NCBI GenBank assembly: GCA_016703125.1
Contig: JADJCR010000015.1
Coordinates: forward strand, 1-64,000
DNA from: Micrococcales bacterium
Lineage (GTDB): Bacteria > Actinomycetota > Actinomycetes > S36-B12 > UBA10799
DNA: 64,000 nt
Direction of reading: 5' to 3'
Shown: piece by piece, positions 41,344-50,552 of the stretch
Position numbering within the stretch: the stretch's first letter is position 1
Layout of the letters: the number at the start of each line of letters is the position of its first letter
The notes under the pieces: model-generated
What the model saw: only the letters and a program-made list of their open reading frames with translations
What the model was told of the DNA's origin: nothing
Databases searched by the model: none
Position numbers and translations under genes: made by a program

Positions 41344-41422
41344 CGCTATCGACTCCTTCCGATCGGCTCAATCCTAGGGGGCTCCCTCGTCATGGTGCCC
41401 AGCGAGTCGAACCAGATCCACG

Positions 41423-41652
41423 TCATGCGGCCGGGGCCAATCCGGACAGCCCGTTGATGACTCCGTCGCTGGCGTCCCGGCCCCGCGGGTCGGTGAGATC
41501 GGCCAGCAGTTTCACGGTGAAGGCCATCAGGCGCCGCCGCGGCAGTCCGCACAGCGTGGCAAGTCGCATGACCTCCAGGTGGCGAGGCCGTGTTGAGCGA
41601 GACGGTGCACGGTGGTCGATCCGGCCCCGACCACGTCTGCGTGGTGATCCAT
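41423..41652 (-). pseudogene. remnant of a geranylgeranyl-reductase (MenJ-like) gene, middle deleted
   Basis: From ATG 41652 one frame reads MDHHADVVGAGSTTVHRLAQ, which fits the dinucleotide-binding N-terminus of FAD-dependent geranylgeranyl reductases. About 30 residues on, another frame reads MRLATLCGLPRRRLMAFTVK and LLADLTDPRGRDASDGVINGL to TGA 41423, which resembles the C-terminus of the same family. Roughly 300 or more central residues are missing. In related genomes an intact gene of this family, acting on the menaquinone side chain, often sits between menG and nuoA, as here. The identification is from remembered family patterns, so moderate. Real decay or assembly loss cannot be told apart here. 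Confidence 0.6.
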
Positions 41653-41753
41653 CCATGCTCCTTGTGAACGCGTGCACGAGCCCCGGCTCAGAGTCTATGC
41701 CCGCGGCCCGGGGACCGCAGTCAGCGGTTGGTCCGATCCCGCACCCCCGATCC

Positions 41754-41804
41754 ACACGACGAAGGTGCGCGGCTCGAGAATCCGAACCGCGCACCTTCGC
41801 TGTG
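41754..41804 (-). terminator. hairpin terminator after the lipoprotein gene, built from the repeat core motif
   Basis: Thirteen-base perfect inverted repeat (CGAAGGTGCGCGG / CCGCGCACCTTCG) with a 14-base loop and a partly paired CCACA/TGTGG extension. It lies nine bases past the stop of the lipoprotein gene. The core ACGAAGGTGCG is the same as half-site 1 of repeat arrays A and B. Confidence 0.8.
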
Positions 41805-41812
41805 GAAACGGA

Positions 41813-42484
41813 TCAGGACGTCGGCGACTCCGAGGCCGCAACGGCACTGACGGTGAAGGAGTTCACCATCTGCTCGAAGGTGGGCTTCAGCTCCTCCCAG
41901 CGGTCGGTGGCCGACTGCGTCAGCAACTGGTACTCGAGGTCACCGTCGAAGAGGAAGTACAACTGTGAGGTCATCGGCGTGCCATCGACCGAGAAGGTCG
42001 CATCGGCCTGGTAACCGTTGATGCCGGACACCGTCACCGGGCTCAGAGCGGAAATGGTCATGTCCTCGCTGGACTGCTCGAGCTGCGGGATCACGTTGCT
42101 CTCGAGCTCGGTCTTCACCGCCTCGAGGTCGGCCTCGGTGATCGCCTGGTTGAGCTGGTAGACGTTCACCACGAAGGCGTCGCGGTATTGCCCGCCCACC
42201 TGGGTGCCGTCGGTGTCGAACACGGCCACCGAGTCCGCGCTGCTGGCTCCGCTCTCCGCCTCCCAGGAGGTGTCGCCCTTCTGTTCGAACGGCGGGGCGT
42301 ACTGGAAGCTGAAGCCGTACTTCTCACTGGTGTAGGTCTGGGTGTCAGCCGCCACCGACGCTTCGGCCGTCGGGCTGGCCGCGGGGGCCGTGGAGGATTC
42401 ACCGACGCTCACCTCGGCACTGCTGGAACATCCGGCCAGTCCCGTCGCCAGCACGACACCGGCCACGACTACTGAGATTCGCAT
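41813..42484 (-). CDS. secreted lipoprotein, PsbP/DUF1795-like fold possible
   Basis: 223 residues. Signal peptide with lipobox LAGC (Cys 19), then a Ser/Ala/Thr-rich linker to about residue 48. The rest begins YTSEKYGFSFQYAPPFEQ, a pattern seen in PsbP-like and DcrB-like lipoproteins, with alternating strands to the C-terminus (WEELKPTFEQMVNSFTV). Substrate and role are unknown. It is read in the same direction as nuo but is separated from it by the terminator and the menJ-like remnant. Confidence 0.8.
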   Translation of the reverse strand: MRISVVVAGVVLATGLAGCSSSAEVSVGESSTAPAASPTAEASVAADTQTYTSEKYGFSFQYAPPFEQKGDTSWEAESGASSADSVAVFDTDGTQVGGQYRDAFVVNVYQLNQAITEADLEAVKTELESNVIPQLEQSSEDMTISALSPVTVSGINGYQADATFSVDGTPMTSQLYFLFDGDLEYQLLTQSATDRWEELKPTFEQMVNSFTVSAVAASESPTS

Positions 42485-42522
42485 GAGGTTTTATCCGTTC
42501 CGATCGCCTGCAGGACAGGCCC

Positions 42523-43212
42523 TCACGCTACCCCCCGGTGCAGCGCCACGACCCCCCCGGAGACGTTGCGCCACGCGACCTGTGACCAACCCGTGTCCAT
42601 GAGCAGGTCGGCCAGGCCCTGCTGGTCGGGCCAGGCGGCGATCGACTCGGCCAGGTACTGGTAGGCCGCCGAGTTGCTGGACACCCGCTGCGCGATCGCT
42701 GGCAGCGCCTTCATCAAGTACTCCTGGTACACCGTCCGGAACACCGGCAGCGTGGGGGTCGAGAACTCACACACCACCAACCGGCCACCCGGGCGGGTCA
42801 CCCGGCGCATCTCCGCCAGTCCCGTGCGCGGGTCGTGGATGTTGCGCAACCCGAAAGAGATCGTCACCGCGTCGAAGCTGTCGTCGGCGAACGGCAGGGC
42901 CATGGCGTCGCCGGCGACGAATCGCAGGTGGGGCAGCCGTCGCCTGCCGACCTGGAGCATGCCCAGGGAGAAGTCACAGCTGACCACGTCAGCACCCCGG
43001 GCAGCTATCGCATCGCTGCTGGTGCCGGTGCCGGCGGCCAGATCGAGCACACGCTGTCCGGGGCAGGCCTCGAGGGCGTCGGCCACGAGACGCCGCCAGC
43101 GCCGCGTCTGCCCGACCGCGAGCACGTCGTTGGTGACGTCATAGCGCACGGCGACCCGGTCGAACATCGCGGCGACCGCCGAGGGTTGCTTGTCGAGGTC
43201 GGCTCTGCTCAC
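42523..43212 (-). CDS. menG: demethylmenaquinone methyltransferase
   Basis: SAM-dependent C-methyltransferase that makes menaquinone from demethylmenaquinone. GTG 43212 (VSRADLDKQPSAVAAMFD) is chosen by comparison with family N-termini; GTG 43218 is possible. 229 residues. Motif I VLDLAAGTGTSSDAIA (about residue 57), the UbiE/MenG signature YDVTNDVLAVGQTRRWRR, and FGLRNIHDPRTGLAEMRRV are intact. Divergent from menF with 83 bp between. Confidence 0.94.
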   Translation of the reverse strand: MSRADLDKQPSAVAAMFDRVAVRYDVTNDVLAVGQTRRWRRLVADALEACPGQRVLDLAAGTGTSSDAIAARGADVVSCDFSLGMLQVGRRRLPHLRFVAGDAMALPFADDSFDAVTISFGLRNIHDPRTGLAEMRRVTRPGGRLVVCEFSTPTLPVFRTVYQEYLMKALPAIAQRVSSNSAAYQYLAESIAAWPDQQGLADLLMDTGWSQVAWRNVSGGVVALHRGVA

Positions 43213-43295
43213 CGGCACAGTCTCTCACCAGCACCGCATGAGGAGACGCTGGTGGCGCCGCCGTCGCGCGACCCGGCCTGCGGCCCTACCCTGGT

Positions 43296-44501
43296 GTGGT
43301 GACAGATCTGCCCGTGACGGTGCGCACGCGCCTGGTGGAGCCGTCGGATCTGTTGTCGCTCATCCCGGACGGTGCGGCCCCGCTGAGCTGGGTGCACGAG
43401 GGGGACGGCCTGGTCGCCTGGGACGTAGCGGCCACCACCACGGTGCGCGGCCCGGAACGGTTCGCCCGCGCGCAGCGTTGGTGGGCGCGCTTCTGCGAGT
43501 CCGCAACCGTCGACGACGAGGTGATGGCTCCCGGCACCGGACCCGTGGCGTTCGCCTCCTTCGCGTTCGACGCAGCCGCTGATTCCGTGGTCACGGTACC
43601 CGGCACAATCGTGGGCCGGCGCGACGGCAAGGCGTGGATCACCACCATCAGCCCCAGCCGGCCCGGGCCCCTGACGACGAGCAGCGGGGCAGGTGTCCGG
43701 GAACCGGATCCTGACGGAGAGCACTACCGCCGCCTGGTCGCCGCCGCCCTCGACGAGATCTCCGCAGGCGTCTTCGACAAGGTCGTCCTGGCCCGCGGGG
43801 TGCGCGTGACCGGGGACATCGACGTCCAGCAGACGCTGCAGCGCCTGGCCGACCGGTACGCGGACTGCTGGACCTTCAGCGTGCACGGCCTGATCGGCGC
43901 CACCCCGGAACTGCTGGTGCGCCGCACCGGCGAGCAGGTGATGTCGCGGGTCCTCGCCGGGACGGTGGCGCGCAGCCACGACGATCGCGAGAGCGGGCAA
44001 CTGGCCGACGGCATGGTGGCCTCCCAGAAGGCGCGTGAGGAGCACGCCTACGCGGTCATGTCCGTCGCGCAGGCCCTGGGCACCCACTGCACCGACCTCG
44101 ACGTGCCCGCACAGCCGCGCGTGCTGCGCCTGGCCAACGTGCAGCATCTGGCCACCGACGTGCACGCGATGCTCGTGGACGAGACCTCGGTGGTGGCCAT
44201 TGCGGCCGCGCTGCACCCGACGGCGGCGGTCTGCGGGACACCCACCGAGCGCGCCCTGCAGTACATCCTCAGCCACGAGGGGCTCGATCGCGCCCGGTAC
44301 GCCGGGCCGGTGGGATGGTTCGACGCCAACGGCGACGGCGAGTTCGGCATCGCCCTGCGCTGCGGGCAAGTGGCCGCGGATCAGCGCAGCATCGACCTGT
44401 TCGCCGGGTGCGGCATCGTCGCCGGGTCAGACCCGGCCTCGGAGTTCGCCGAGTCTGAGTCGAAGTTGGCCGCGATGCGCTGGGCGCTCGGCGACGGCTG
44501 A
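43296..44501 (+). CDS. menF: isochorismate synthase
   Basis: Chorismate-binding family enzyme starting the menaquinone branch. About 401 residues; GTG 43296 or 43299 may be the start. The C-terminal catalytic domain is complete: FDKVVLARGVRVTG (Lys general base), GATPELLVRR, SRVLAGTVARS, HLATDVHAMLVD, LHPTAAVCGTP and FAGCGIVAGSDP. It is the only men gene in the window besides menE and menA on the plus strand. A siderophore role is less likely given its neighbours. Confidence 0.92.
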   Translation: MVTDLPVTVRTRLVEPSDLLSLIPDGAAPLSWVHEGDGLVAWDVAATTTVRGPERFARAQRWWARFCESATVDDEVMAPGTGPVAFASFAFDAAADSVVTVPGTIVGRRDGKAWITTISPSRPGPLTTSSGAGVREPDPDGEHYRRLVAAALDEISAGVFDKVVLARGVRVTGDIDVQQTLQRLADRYADCWTFSVHGLIGATPELLVRRTGEQVMSRVLAGTVARSHDDRESGQLADGMVASQKAREEHAYAVMSVAQALGTHCTDLDVPAQPRVLRLANVQHLATDVHAMLVDETSVVAIAAALHPTAAVCGTPTERALQYILSHEGLDRARYAGPVGWFDANGDGEFGIALRCGQVAADQRSIDLFAGCGIVAGSDPASEFAESESKLAAMRWALGDG

Positions 44502-44550
44502 GGCGCGGGCGACCCTCAGGCCGTCGACCGCGTTGGCGTCCGTGCACCGC

Positions 44551-44580
44551 GTTGGAGGAACCACGCGTGCGTCCTCCAAC
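44551..44580. terminator. bidirectional hairpin between menF and the serine hydrolase
   Basis: Nine-base perfect inverted repeat (GTTGGAGGA / TCCTCCAAC) between two convergent genes. It is followed by two more partial copies, TTCTCCAACCTCGCG and GCGATCCAACC, so the region is a small CCAACCTCGCG repeat cluster. Likely terminator for both sides; evidence is the stem alone. Confidence 0.6.
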
Positions 44581-44638
44581 CTCGCGAAAGTTCTCCAACC
44601 TCGCGATCCAACCACCGCCGGCGCAGGCCGGGCGCACC

Positions 44639-46158
44639 TCAACTGCGCGTGAGCACCCCCAGGTCCGGGCCGACCTCCTCGAGAACGAGGCGCTGCGCCT
44701 TACCCGACCTGATCTTCTTGAACTGCGCACCCGTGGTGAACCCCTTGGGCATGTCGATGCCGGTGTAGGCGTAGGTGTTGCCGGTCCAGTGGAACAGCGG
44801 CACGGTCGTCTTCAGCCCCGGCCCGATCCGCATCTTCAGGCTCTTGCCGGACTTCACGATCTTCACATCGCCGACGTAGTCGTTGGTGTAGGTGCCGGTG
44901 TACGTGGACGCCTTGGCCGCGGGCTTCGGGTCGGCCGGCTTCGGCTTGCCCTCCACCGTGTTGTTCGGCGTCGTGAAACCGGCGAAAGCGGGCTGGATCA
45001 CGCTGAGCCAGTCCTTGGTCACAGCGCCGGTCTCCACGATGTCCGCGTAGGAAGCGGCGATCGTCTCCGGCACCCCGATGGGCCAGGTGTTCGTGAGCAC
45101 CACGATGCCGGTGTTCAGCGCCGGGATCATGAGGATCGTGGTGGCCGCCCCGACGTGAATGCGCCGGAGTGGGTCCAGTGCACATATCCGTTGGCGCTAC
45201 TGCGGGTGTCCAGGCCCAGCGCGTAGCCGCCGAGCACCGTGGCGTCGTCGGAGGCGGGCAGATTGCGGATCTGGGTGGAGCGGGCCTCCCGCAGGGGGCC
45301 CTCGGCCACCACCCGCTGACCGTCGAAGGTGCCGTTGGCCAGGTGCAGCCGCAGCCACTTCGCCATGTCGACCACCGTGCTGCTGGCGCCGCCGGCCGGC
45401 GCCTGCGCGTCAGCGTCGCGCGTGGCCTCCGGCACGAACTGGCCGTCGATCTCCTGGTGCAGAGACGCGCGGTTCGACTCCTTGAGGAAGTCCTGGTAGC
45501 GGTAGCTGGTGTGGTTCATGCCCAGGGGCTTGAACAGCATCGACCGGGCAAGCTTGGGCCACGAACTGTCGGCGGCCGACGCCGCCGCGTCAGCCCCCAC
45601 CGTCAGCCCGAAGTTGCTGTAGGAGTACGTGATGCGGAAGGGGTCCAGCGGCGCATAACGCATCCGCTTCACGATCGCCGGACGGCGGAAGCCGTACGCC
45701 TCCAGATCGTTACCCACGCTGCCCGGCAGCCCGGACCGGTGGGAGTACATGTCCGCCACCGTGACGTTGCGCGTCACGTACTTGCCGGAGACCTCGAAGC
45801 CGGGCAGGAACTTGCGGATCGGGTCCTCCCACCGCAGCATCTTCTTGCCCACGGCGGCGGCCACCACCGTCGCACCCAGCGGCTTGGACACTGATGCGAG
45901 CTGGAAGACGGTGTCGGTGGTGACCGGGTCGTTGGTGGCGGTGCTGCGCACACCGAAACCCTGGCTGTAGATGACCTGATCGTTGTGCACGACCGCCACC
46001 GCGACTCCCGGCACCCCGGTGCGCGCCATGGTCTGCTCGACGATGCCGGGCAATTGGGCCACCGCCGTGTCGAAGTTGTTGGTGTCGGCGTGGGCTCCCA
46101 CAGGAGCCGCGACCAGCATCCCGGCGACCAGGCCGGCGCTGAGCAGAGTGCGCATCAT
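44639..46158 (-). CDS. secreted serine hydrolase of the beta-lactamase/PBP family (frameshifted)
   Basis: Exported enzyme with a signal peptide (MMRTLLSAGLVAGMLVAAPVG) ending near AHA. Class C-like active-site motifs: SVSKPLG (Ser-x-x-Lys, about residue 86), the Tyr in YSNFGLTVG (about 158), and HTHSGAF-type motif 3 written WTHSGAFTSG. A G is missing near 45153 (GGGG for GGGGG), splitting the frame; the C-terminal 160 residues continue from AATTILMIPALNTG. They include a beta-barrel-like domain (YTGTYTNDYVGDVKIV) seen in penicillin-binding-like esterases. The substrate is unknown; resistance should not be assumed. Confidence 0.88.
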
Positions 46159-46197
46159 GGTCCTCACCTCACCATGCGCGCACCAAAGAATGCAAGG

Positions 46198-46866
46198 TCA
46201 GCCTAACTTCAGCCAGGTGCCCCTGATGGCCGCGACCTGTATCCCACCGGCGGTGAACAGTGCCGCGGCGGAGACGTGTTTGCGGCCCTCCTGCTGCAAT
46301 TGCGCACCCACCGCGATGTACGGGCCCACCGGGTCCAGCGCCTCGTCGGTGAGCAGTCCCCCGGTCAGCCGGCCGGTGACCAACAGCGTCTCAGCCAGTG
46401 GCCAGGCCCAGCCCGTGACGCAGTCCAGGGCCGACCAGATCCACTCCTGCGCCACCCGACCGCGAGGGTTCCACACGCACGCGACCAGGCCCTCACCCAC
46501 CGGACCGGGATGGATCCCCAGTCCGTCGTCGCGCAACCATCCGCAACTGAAGCAGGTCCCGTACTCGTCGGTGGCCACCTGGCCCGGGTACCTCCGGGAG
46601 GCCGTTTCGGCCCGCTCGAGGCGCACGAACGGGACCGGATCGGCGACGACCTGATCGAGGGCGTCGGCTTCCGCGATCAGCCGGTCGCCGTCCCACAACT
46701 GGATGTGAGCGTCCGTGACACGCTCTTCGAGGTCGGTCTCCAGTGGCGCCGGTGCCCGCAGCCACACGTCTGCCCCGGGGCCCGGCAGGCGCACCGCCAG
46801 CGATCCGGCCACGTACCCGCCCTGTCCGGAGTCCGGCGGTCCGTTGAGGTGCCGCGCGATCCTCAT
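46198..46866 (-). CDS. thioesterase-like double-hotdog protein coupled to menD
   Basis: 222 residues. The opening LNGPPDSGQGGYVAG (about residues 7-21) and the closing AAIRGTWL resemble actinobacterial thioesterase-superfamily proteins with two hotdog halves. CFSCGWLRDDGLGIHPGPV in the middle has a Cys pair not explained by that fold. Its ATG overlaps the menD stop (ATGA), so it is probably translated with menD. A DHNA-CoA thioesterase is needed in menaquinone synthesis and is not otherwise seen here; assigning that step to this gene is inference only. Confidence 0.65.
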   Translation of the reverse strand: MRIARHLNGPPDSGQGGYVAGSLAVRLPGPGADVWLRAPAPLETDLEERVTDAHIQLWDGDRLIAEADALDQVVADPVPFVRLERAETASRRYPGQVATDEYGTCFSCGWLRDDGLGIHPGPVGEGLVACVWNPRGRVAQEWIWSALDCVTGWAWPLAETLLVTGRLTGGLLTDEALDPVGPYIAVGAQLQQEGRKHVSAAALFTAGGIQVAAIRGTWLKLG

Positions 46867-48629
46867 GCCAGCACCTGCTGCAACCGCTGGTGCAGCTTCG
46901 CCTCGGCGTCGCGGCTGACCGGGACGACCACGACGGCGTTGAGGCCCGGGGCGGCGGCCGCGGCCGCGATCGCGCCGACGAGGTCCTCCGCGTCATGGAC
47001 AGTCACGCCGTGCGCTGCCAGCAGGGCGCGCACGTCGACCCCGACGGGGGTCCCGAACACCCTTTCGTACACGTCCGACAGCGAGTCGTCGGCCTGCTCG
47101 AGCGAGCCGAAGATGCCGCCGCCGTTGTTGTCGATGACGACCAGACACAGGTCCGGCAGTGGTTCGTCAGGGCCGATGATCAGTCCGTTCTGGTCATGCA
47201 GGAGGCCAGATCCCCGAGCATGGCGATGGCCGCACCGCCCCCGTTGCCCTGATGCGCCAGGGCTGCGCCGATCGCGGTCGACACCAAGCCGTCGATACCG
47301 TTCGTGCCCCGATTGGCCAGCACCCGGGGCTGGTCTGAACGCACCCCGGCGACCGCCTCCAGGTCGCGGATCGACCGCGAGGAGGCCACGAACACCAGAT
47401 CGTCGGCGCCGGCCGCGGTCCACAACGCCTGCGCGGCATGCAGTCCCGTGGCCTGTTCACTGGCGCCCAGCACCTTCTCGATCTCGCGCTGGGCCGCGGC
47501 ATCGGCTATGAGCCAGCTGTCCAGCCACTCGCTGGACTCGGGCACCTGCGCCTGTGCCGGCGGCCCCGGCACGGAGGCGAGGACCGCAGCCGCAGTACGG
47601 GTGGGGTCCGGCCAGTCGGTCGTACGCTGGGGCTCGGCGTGGATGTGCAGCCCGGCGCCGCGGATCATCGCCATGATCCCGCGGCTCAGCCCGACCTTCC
47701 CGACGGTGACGACCAAGTCCGGCATGTGCGTCTCCCGGAAGGCCGGGACGGCGGTGAGCAGACTGGCGTGGGCCAGCGCGTTGGATCCGGCACGGGCCTG
47801 CCCGGTCGGCTCGCTGTGCAGCGGCCAGGCGCACGACTCGGCCAGTTCCACCGCCGCGGCGGCGTCCTCGGGGTCGTCGATGTCACCGACCACGACGAGC
47901 CCCTTGCGCGGAAGGTCCCCGGCCACGAGGTCCTCGAGCACCTCGTCGATGGGTTCCTGCACGCTGAGCATCAGGCGGCGGTCGACGGTCCACGTGCGCA
48001 CGACCTGCAACTCGTCGCCGTCCTCGTCGACCACGGTGTCCCCGTCATGCCCGGTCAGCGGTTCGGTCCACTGCTCGTCATCGTCGGGGATGAGGGGCTC
48101 GCGCAGGGCCAGGTTCAGGTGGACCGGGCCGCGCTGCCACGGATGGGTGGCGATGGCGCAGGCCCGCGAGACCGTACTGCGCCAGTAGGGCCACGCGGCC
48201 GCGGCCGTGGGAGGGTGCCTCGATGTCCACGCTCCAGCGCACGACGCCGTCGAAACTCCGGACCTGGTCGATGGTCTGATTGGCGCCGGTCTGGCGCAGT
48301 TCCGCCGGCCGGTCGGCGGTGAGCACCACCAGCGGCAGGGCGCTGAACCACGCCTCCTCGATGGCCGGGCGAAGGTTGGCCACCGCCGTGCCGGACGTAG
48401 TGATCACGGGCACCGGGAAGCCGCCGCGCTTGGCCAGCCCCAGAGCCAGGAAACCGGCGCTGCGTTCGTCGATGCGCACATGCAGGGTGAGGTCGCCGCG
48501 CTCGTGGGCGCGGGCCGCCTCTATGGCCAGGGGGGCGCTACGCGAACCGGGTGCCAGGACGACGTCGTTGACTCCGGAACGCACGAGCTCGTCGATGATC
48601 ACGCGCGCGGCGGCAGTGGACGGATTCAC
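46863..48629 (-). CDS. menD: SEPHCHC synthase (menaquinone), frameshifted twice
   Basis: Thiamine-diphosphate enzyme joining 2-oxoglutarate and isochorismate. Starts GTG 48629 (VNPSTAAARVIIDELVRSG). N-terminal part has APGSRSAPLAIEA, HVRIDERSAGFLALG and TTSGTAVANLRPAI with the TPP Glu segment EEAWFSALPLVVLTADRP. Frames change near 48208 and 47202 (one base lost each, the second restoring GDLAFLHDQNG). The C-terminal TPP/Mg part IDNNGGGIFGSLEQ follows. Corrected length is about 588 residues, normal for MenD. Confidence 0.93.
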
Positions 48630-48659
48630 GACCTCAACTGTGTCATGGCCGGTGCCGGC

Positions 48660-49574
48660 TCAGACCTCGAGCCGGGTGCTGGCCGCCCGGACGCGGGTGC
48701 GCCAGAACTCCCGGTCGGTCTCTGCCGCGGGCAGCCCGGGGTCCGGGTGCGGATAGTCGGCCGGGCCCATGATGCCCGCCCGCGGGAGCAGCGGATCGCC
48801 GGTGTCCTGCGCGTAAAGCGCTCCGGTGCCCAGACCACACGCCAACGGCGGTTCCGGCAGCGCGCACGCCGCGGCCAGCCCGGCAGCCAGCCCCAGCGAC
48901 GAGTCCAGCGCGCTGCTGATGACCACGGGCAGGCCGACCCTTTGCGCAGCCGCCAGCGTCGCCCGGACGCCACCGAGCGGTGCGACCTTCAGGATCGCGA
49001 CGTCCGCCACGCCGGCGACCTCGTCGAACCGCCGGTCGATGCGCAGCACCTCGTCGGCGGCGAGGGGCACATCGACCAGGTCTCGCAGCCGGCGCATCTG
49101 CTCGAGCGTGCGGACCGGCTGTTCGGCGTACTCCAGGTCGAAGGTTGCGAGTTCGGACAGCGCGCGGGCGGCCTCGGCGACCGACCAGGCGCCGTTGCCG
49201 TCCACGCGCAGGGCGGCGGCGGGCGCAGCGGCGCGCACTGCTGCCACCCGGGCGGTTCCCCCCGGGTCACCCACCTTGATCTTGATGGTGCGGCACCCGG
49301 ACGCCACGGCCATCGCGGCCGCCTGCGCGGGGGCGACCGCCGGGATGATCGCGTTGACCTCGACCCGCTGGCGCACCGGCGCCGGCCACCGGCCATCCGC
49401 CTGTTCCAGGGCGCAGGCCAACCACCGCGCATCGGCGGCAGGGTCGTAGTCGTCGAACGGCGCGAACTCCCCCCAGCCCTTGCTGCCCTCGATGAGACAG
49501 CCGCGCCGTTCGGTGAGACCCCGGAAGGGTACCCGCAACCGCAGCCGGTAGGGCCACAGCCGGCGGTCGGTCAC
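48660..49574 (-). CDS. menC: o-succinylbenzoate synthase
   Basis: Enolase-superfamily dehydratase, 304 residues from GTG 49574 (overlaps menB stop). Catalytic Lys in TIKIKVG (about residue 105), metal ligands in LRVDGNGAW, EYAEQP and AADEVLR, and second Lys in AILKVAPLGG. Short MenC form typical of Actinomycetota. Lies 30 bp upstream of menD. Confidence 0.94.
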   Translation of the reverse strand: MTDRRLWPYRLRLRVPFRGLTERRGCLIEGSKGWGEFAPFDDYDPAADARWLACALEQADGRWPAPVRQRVEVNAIIPAVAPAQAAAMAVASGCRTIKIKVGDPGGTARVAAVRAAAPAAALRVDGNGAWSVAEAARALSELATFDLEYAEQPVRTLEQMRRLRDLVDVPLAADEVLRIDRRFDEVAGVADVAILKVAPLGGVRATLAAAQRVGLPVVISSALDSSLGLAAGLAAACALPEPPLACGLGTGALYAQDTGDPLLPRAGIMGPADYPHPDPGLPAAETDREFWRTRVRAASTRLEV

Positions 49575-50491
49575 GGGCGCTTCGGGAACTTGTCGAAGGC
49601 CGGTCGCCGGCCCTCCTTGTAGGCGTCGCGGCCCTCCTGGGCCTCCTCGGTCATGTAGAACAGCAGCGTCGCGTCGCCGGCCAACTGCTGCACACCGGCC
49701 AGACCGTCGTCCGCGGCGTTGTGCGAGGCCTTCAGCATGCGCAGGGCCAATGGTGACAGGTCGAGCATCTCGCGGGCCCAGGCCACGGTCTCCTGCTCCA
49801 GATCGGCCAGTGGCACCACAGAGTTCACCAGTCCCCAGTCGTAGGCCTGCTCGGCGCCGTACTGCCGGCACAGGTACCAGACCTCGCGTGAGCGCTTCTG
49901 CCCGATGTGGCGGGCCAGCAGGCCGCTGCCGTAGCCGCCGTCGAAGGAGCCGACCTTCGGCCCGGTCTGGCCGAAGCGGGCATTGTCGGCAGCGATGGTC
50001 AGGTCGCACACGATGTGCAGGACGTGTCCACCACCGACGGCGTAGCCGGCAACCATGGCGACGACGGGCTTGGGCAGCCGGCGGATCTGGATCTGCAGGT
50101 CGAGCACGTTGAGCCGGCCGATGCCCTTCTGGGCGACGTCGTCGTTACCGATGTACCCGTCGTTCCCGCGGATCTGCTGGTCACCGCCGGAGCAGAAGGC
50201 CCAGTCACCCTGGCCGGTGAGGATGATCACCCCGACGCTGTCGTCGTCGCGGGCCATGGTGAACGCCCGCTCGAGTTCGAACAGCGTCTGGGGGCGGAAG
50301 GCGTTGCGCTTGTGCGGGCGGTCGATCGTGATCTTCGCGATGCCGTCGGCGGTCTCGTAGCGGATGTCCCCGAAGTCCCCGTGGGCCGTCCACTGCGCGC
50401 CCGGCTCGATGCTGGAGTGGGCCGGATCGGTGAAGGCGGGGCTGTCCTCGGCGACCACCGGAGGCAGCACGTAACGTGTGCGACTGTCCAT
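49571..50491 (-). CDS. menB: 1,4-dihydroxy-2-naphthoyl-CoA synthase
   Basis: Crotonase-fold enzyme closing the naphthoate ring; 306 residues from ATG 50491. Oxyanion-hole and substrate motifs: FCSGGDQQIRG (about residues 101-111), AGYAVGGGHVLHIVCDLTIA, KVGSFDGGYGSGLLAR and the C-terminal EGRDAYKEGRRPAFDKFPKR, diagnostic of MenB. Shares a 61-bp divergent gap with menE. Confidence 0.97.
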   Translation of the reverse strand: MDSRTRYVLPPVVAEDSPAFTDPAHSSIEPGAQWTAHGDFGDIRYETADGIAKITIDRPHKRNAFRPQTLFELERAFTMARDDDSVGVIILTGQGDWAFCSGGDQQIRGNDGYIGNDDVAQKGIGRLNVLDLQIQIRRLPKPVVAMVAGYAVGGGHVLHIVCDLTIAADNARFGQTGPKVGSFDGGYGSGLLARHIGQKRSREVWYLCRQYGAEQAYDWGLVNSVVPLADLEQETVAWAREMLDLSPLALRMLKASHNAADDGLAGVQQLAGDATLLFYMTEEAQEGRDAYKEGRRPAFDKFPKRP

Positions 50492-50552
50492 GCCGACAAG
50501 GCTACGGCCACGGCGAAGGGGTGCCGTCGCGCGCCCGGGCCACAATGGACGG

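Noticed and set aside
44639..46158. True beta-lactamase resistance gene
   Set aside because: The motifs are shared by many esterases and peptidases of the same fold, and the long C-terminal barrel is typical of those; nothing indicates antibiotic hydrolysis.
46198..46866. MenH (SHCHC synthase)
   Set aside because: No alpha/beta-hydrolase nucleophile motif (GxSxG) or His/Asp pattern; N- and C-terminal patterns fit a hotdog protein better.
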